The position numbers and the translations under genes were made by a program. A model generated the notes under the pieces. The model was not told the DNA's origin, did not search any database, and saw only the letters and a program-made list of their open reading frames with translations. Of a DNA stretch of 64,000 nt, positions 63,111-64,000 are shown piece by piece. Numbering within the stretch: the stretch's first letter is position 1; each line of letters begins with the position of its first letter. The stretch spans positions 25,269,122-25,333,121 of the forward strand of contig CM020618.1 in NCBI GenBank assembly GCA_009829735.1. The letters run 5' to 3'. Source of the DNA: Pyropia yezoensis. Its lineage: Eukaryota; Rhodophyta; Bangiophyceae; Bangiales; Bangiaceae.

Positions 63111-64000
63111 TTAGGTCGCCGCAGTATCCGGCACGGTTGGTTCGTCCTCTTGACCCACTTGGCCGAGGCTGCCGTTGTGAGCTTCGGACGGCCAGCTCGA
63201 ACGGTCATTCGTTTCCCGCCGACTTGGCGTCCAAATCTGGGGGCAAAGGGGAGACGACGAGTCCGAGGACGACGTGTCCGCCTCCTCCGCCGAGGGTGTG
63301 GCGACTGCGACGACCGGTCGAGACCCACCCTCGCGGCGTGAACGTACTTCATTCGTAGCCGACCTCTTACTCGCAATCCTATCAAGTTGTTGGATGCGTT
63401 TACTCAACTTGGGGCAATCACATGCCCAGTGTCCATCGGAGTTGCAGTTCCAACACCGATTGTCAGTTCCCGGAGGGGTCTTCCCGACTGGGGAAGACGA
63501 AGAGGTACCCTGGGAAGTTCCCACGGCAGCTACCACCCTTTTCTTGCGGATTCGGCGCGCCTCCCTCAGCTCTCTGGCCTGGCGCGCCTCCTCGCGATCC
63601 TTGGCCAACTCGGCCTGACGCTCCTGGCGTTGTTCCTCCCGCAACTTGCGGTAGGCCTCACCTCTGCGGTAGGCAAACCTAGCCAACTCGGCCAGGGTCG
63701 CCCGAGCAGTGTTATGCTCCCGGGTTTCCATCCGGACTGACCCATGGAGTCCCTCCACAAACCGACTCTTCGCCACAGCTTGTGGATGAAGAAACCCACA
63801 AAGACTGTTGAGCTTACAAACTCGCTCCGCAAAGGACAACTCGTCCTCAGCCTCTTCCTGATGGGCTTGCGTAAACTCCTCGACTTGAGAAGCCAACGCT
63901 GCTTCATCCAGCATGGCTCTCAACAACCAGTTGACGAGCTCCAAATAGGACGTCACCTCACCAGCGCCTCCACTCGAGGAACTGGGCATGACGGACGTAA
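63111..64000 (-). CDS. gag of chromovirus C, partial at the window edge
   Basis: The minus-strand frame continues past the window. It has TSYLELVNWLLRAMLDEAAL, FVEGLHGSVRMETREH and a basic, glutamate/arginine-rich helical stretch, then a CCHC knuckle (CWNCNSDGHWACDC) near 63425-63460 and a Ser-rich end. Almost identical to gag of D where they overlap. Confidence 0.85.
   Translation of the reverse strand, partial: TSVMPSSSSGGAGEVTSYLELVNWLLRAMLDEAALASQVEEFTQAHQEEAEDELSFAERVCKLNSLCGFLHPQAVAKSRFVEGLHGSVRMETREHNTARATLAELARFAYRRGEAYRKLREEQRQERQAELAKDREEARQARELREARRIRKKRVVAAVGTSQGTSSSSPVGKTPPGTDNRCWNCNSDGHWACDCPKLSKRIQQLDRIASKRSATNEVRSRREGGSRPVVAVATPSAEEADTSSSDSSSPLCPQIWTPSRRETNDRSSWPSEAHNGSLGQVGQEDEPTVPDTAAT

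Larger units (their letters stand above)
56362..64000 (-). mobile_element. Chromovirus C, inserted in inverse orientation in gag of D; runs off the window
   Basis: From its 3' end: LTR (56362-56830), plus-strand antisense frame (57170-59113), pol (59225-63053) and gag (63111 to beyond 64000) on the minus strand. The 5' LTR lies outside. The five bases next to the LTR in D are GAACG, which should recur at the far end. The visible sense genes have about three interruptions, some of which may be natural recoding between gag and pol; the antisense frame is intact. LTR comparison with D suggests a recent family. Confidence 0.9.

Noticed and set aside
1-64000. Polinton or other capsid-bearing DNA element, or an integrated DNA virus
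   Set aside because: No protein-primed polymerase, packaging ATPase, jelly-roll capsid or envelope pattern was found in any frame; all capsid-type genes seen are Ty3 or DIRS gag.

Overview
The window looks like nuclear DNA of a GC-rich, intron-poor eukaryote. My best guess is a bangialean red alga (Porphyra/Pyropia type). The reasons are C/T-rich leaders in front of short single-exon genes, strong Ala/Gly/Pro bias, few introns, and heavy loading with Ty3-type chromoviruses, a DIRS-like element, a Ty1/copia-like element and a Tc1/mariner element. The organism call is inference. I see no rRNA, tRNA or CRISPR array.

Layout. 1-5.3 kb: no convincing gene, one MITE (3017-3482) and possibly a larger decayed DNA element around it. 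5.3-20.8 kb: a nested stack. A DIRS-like element on the minus strand carries a solo LTR (6747-7109, perfect 5-bp duplication) and a nearly 10-kb chromovirus, element A (8027-17759), inserted in its reverse-transcriptase region; a 546-bp fold-back element abuts its left end. 20.8-32.4 kb: a truncated minus-strand chromovirus (B), copia remnants, a truncated plus-strand chromovirus (E) and a gag-less copia-like element (F). 33-49 kb: host-gene island with an alanine-rich ORF, an intact Tc1/mariner element, two small secreted cysteine-module proteins, a membrane-anchored FkbM-type methyltransferase and a very long Vps39/TGFBRAP1-like protein. 49-54.2 kb: repeats and a spliced P-loop NTPase gene. 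54.2-64 kb: that gene is cut by chromovirus D, which is itself cut by the inverted chromovirus C running off the window.

The main find is a large extra reading frame, antisense to gag-pol, lying between pol and the 3' LTR in all three chromoviruses that keep this region (A, B, C). Its proteins are clearly homologous although the elements belong to at least two diverged groups, and each ends tail-to-tail with pol. The second find is a repeated C-x5-C-x(12-18)-C-x(9-10)-C module, present twice in each of two small secreted proteins 12 kb apart.

LTR-type and DIRS-type elements are described only as fossils: family, parts, nesting and approximate number of breaks.
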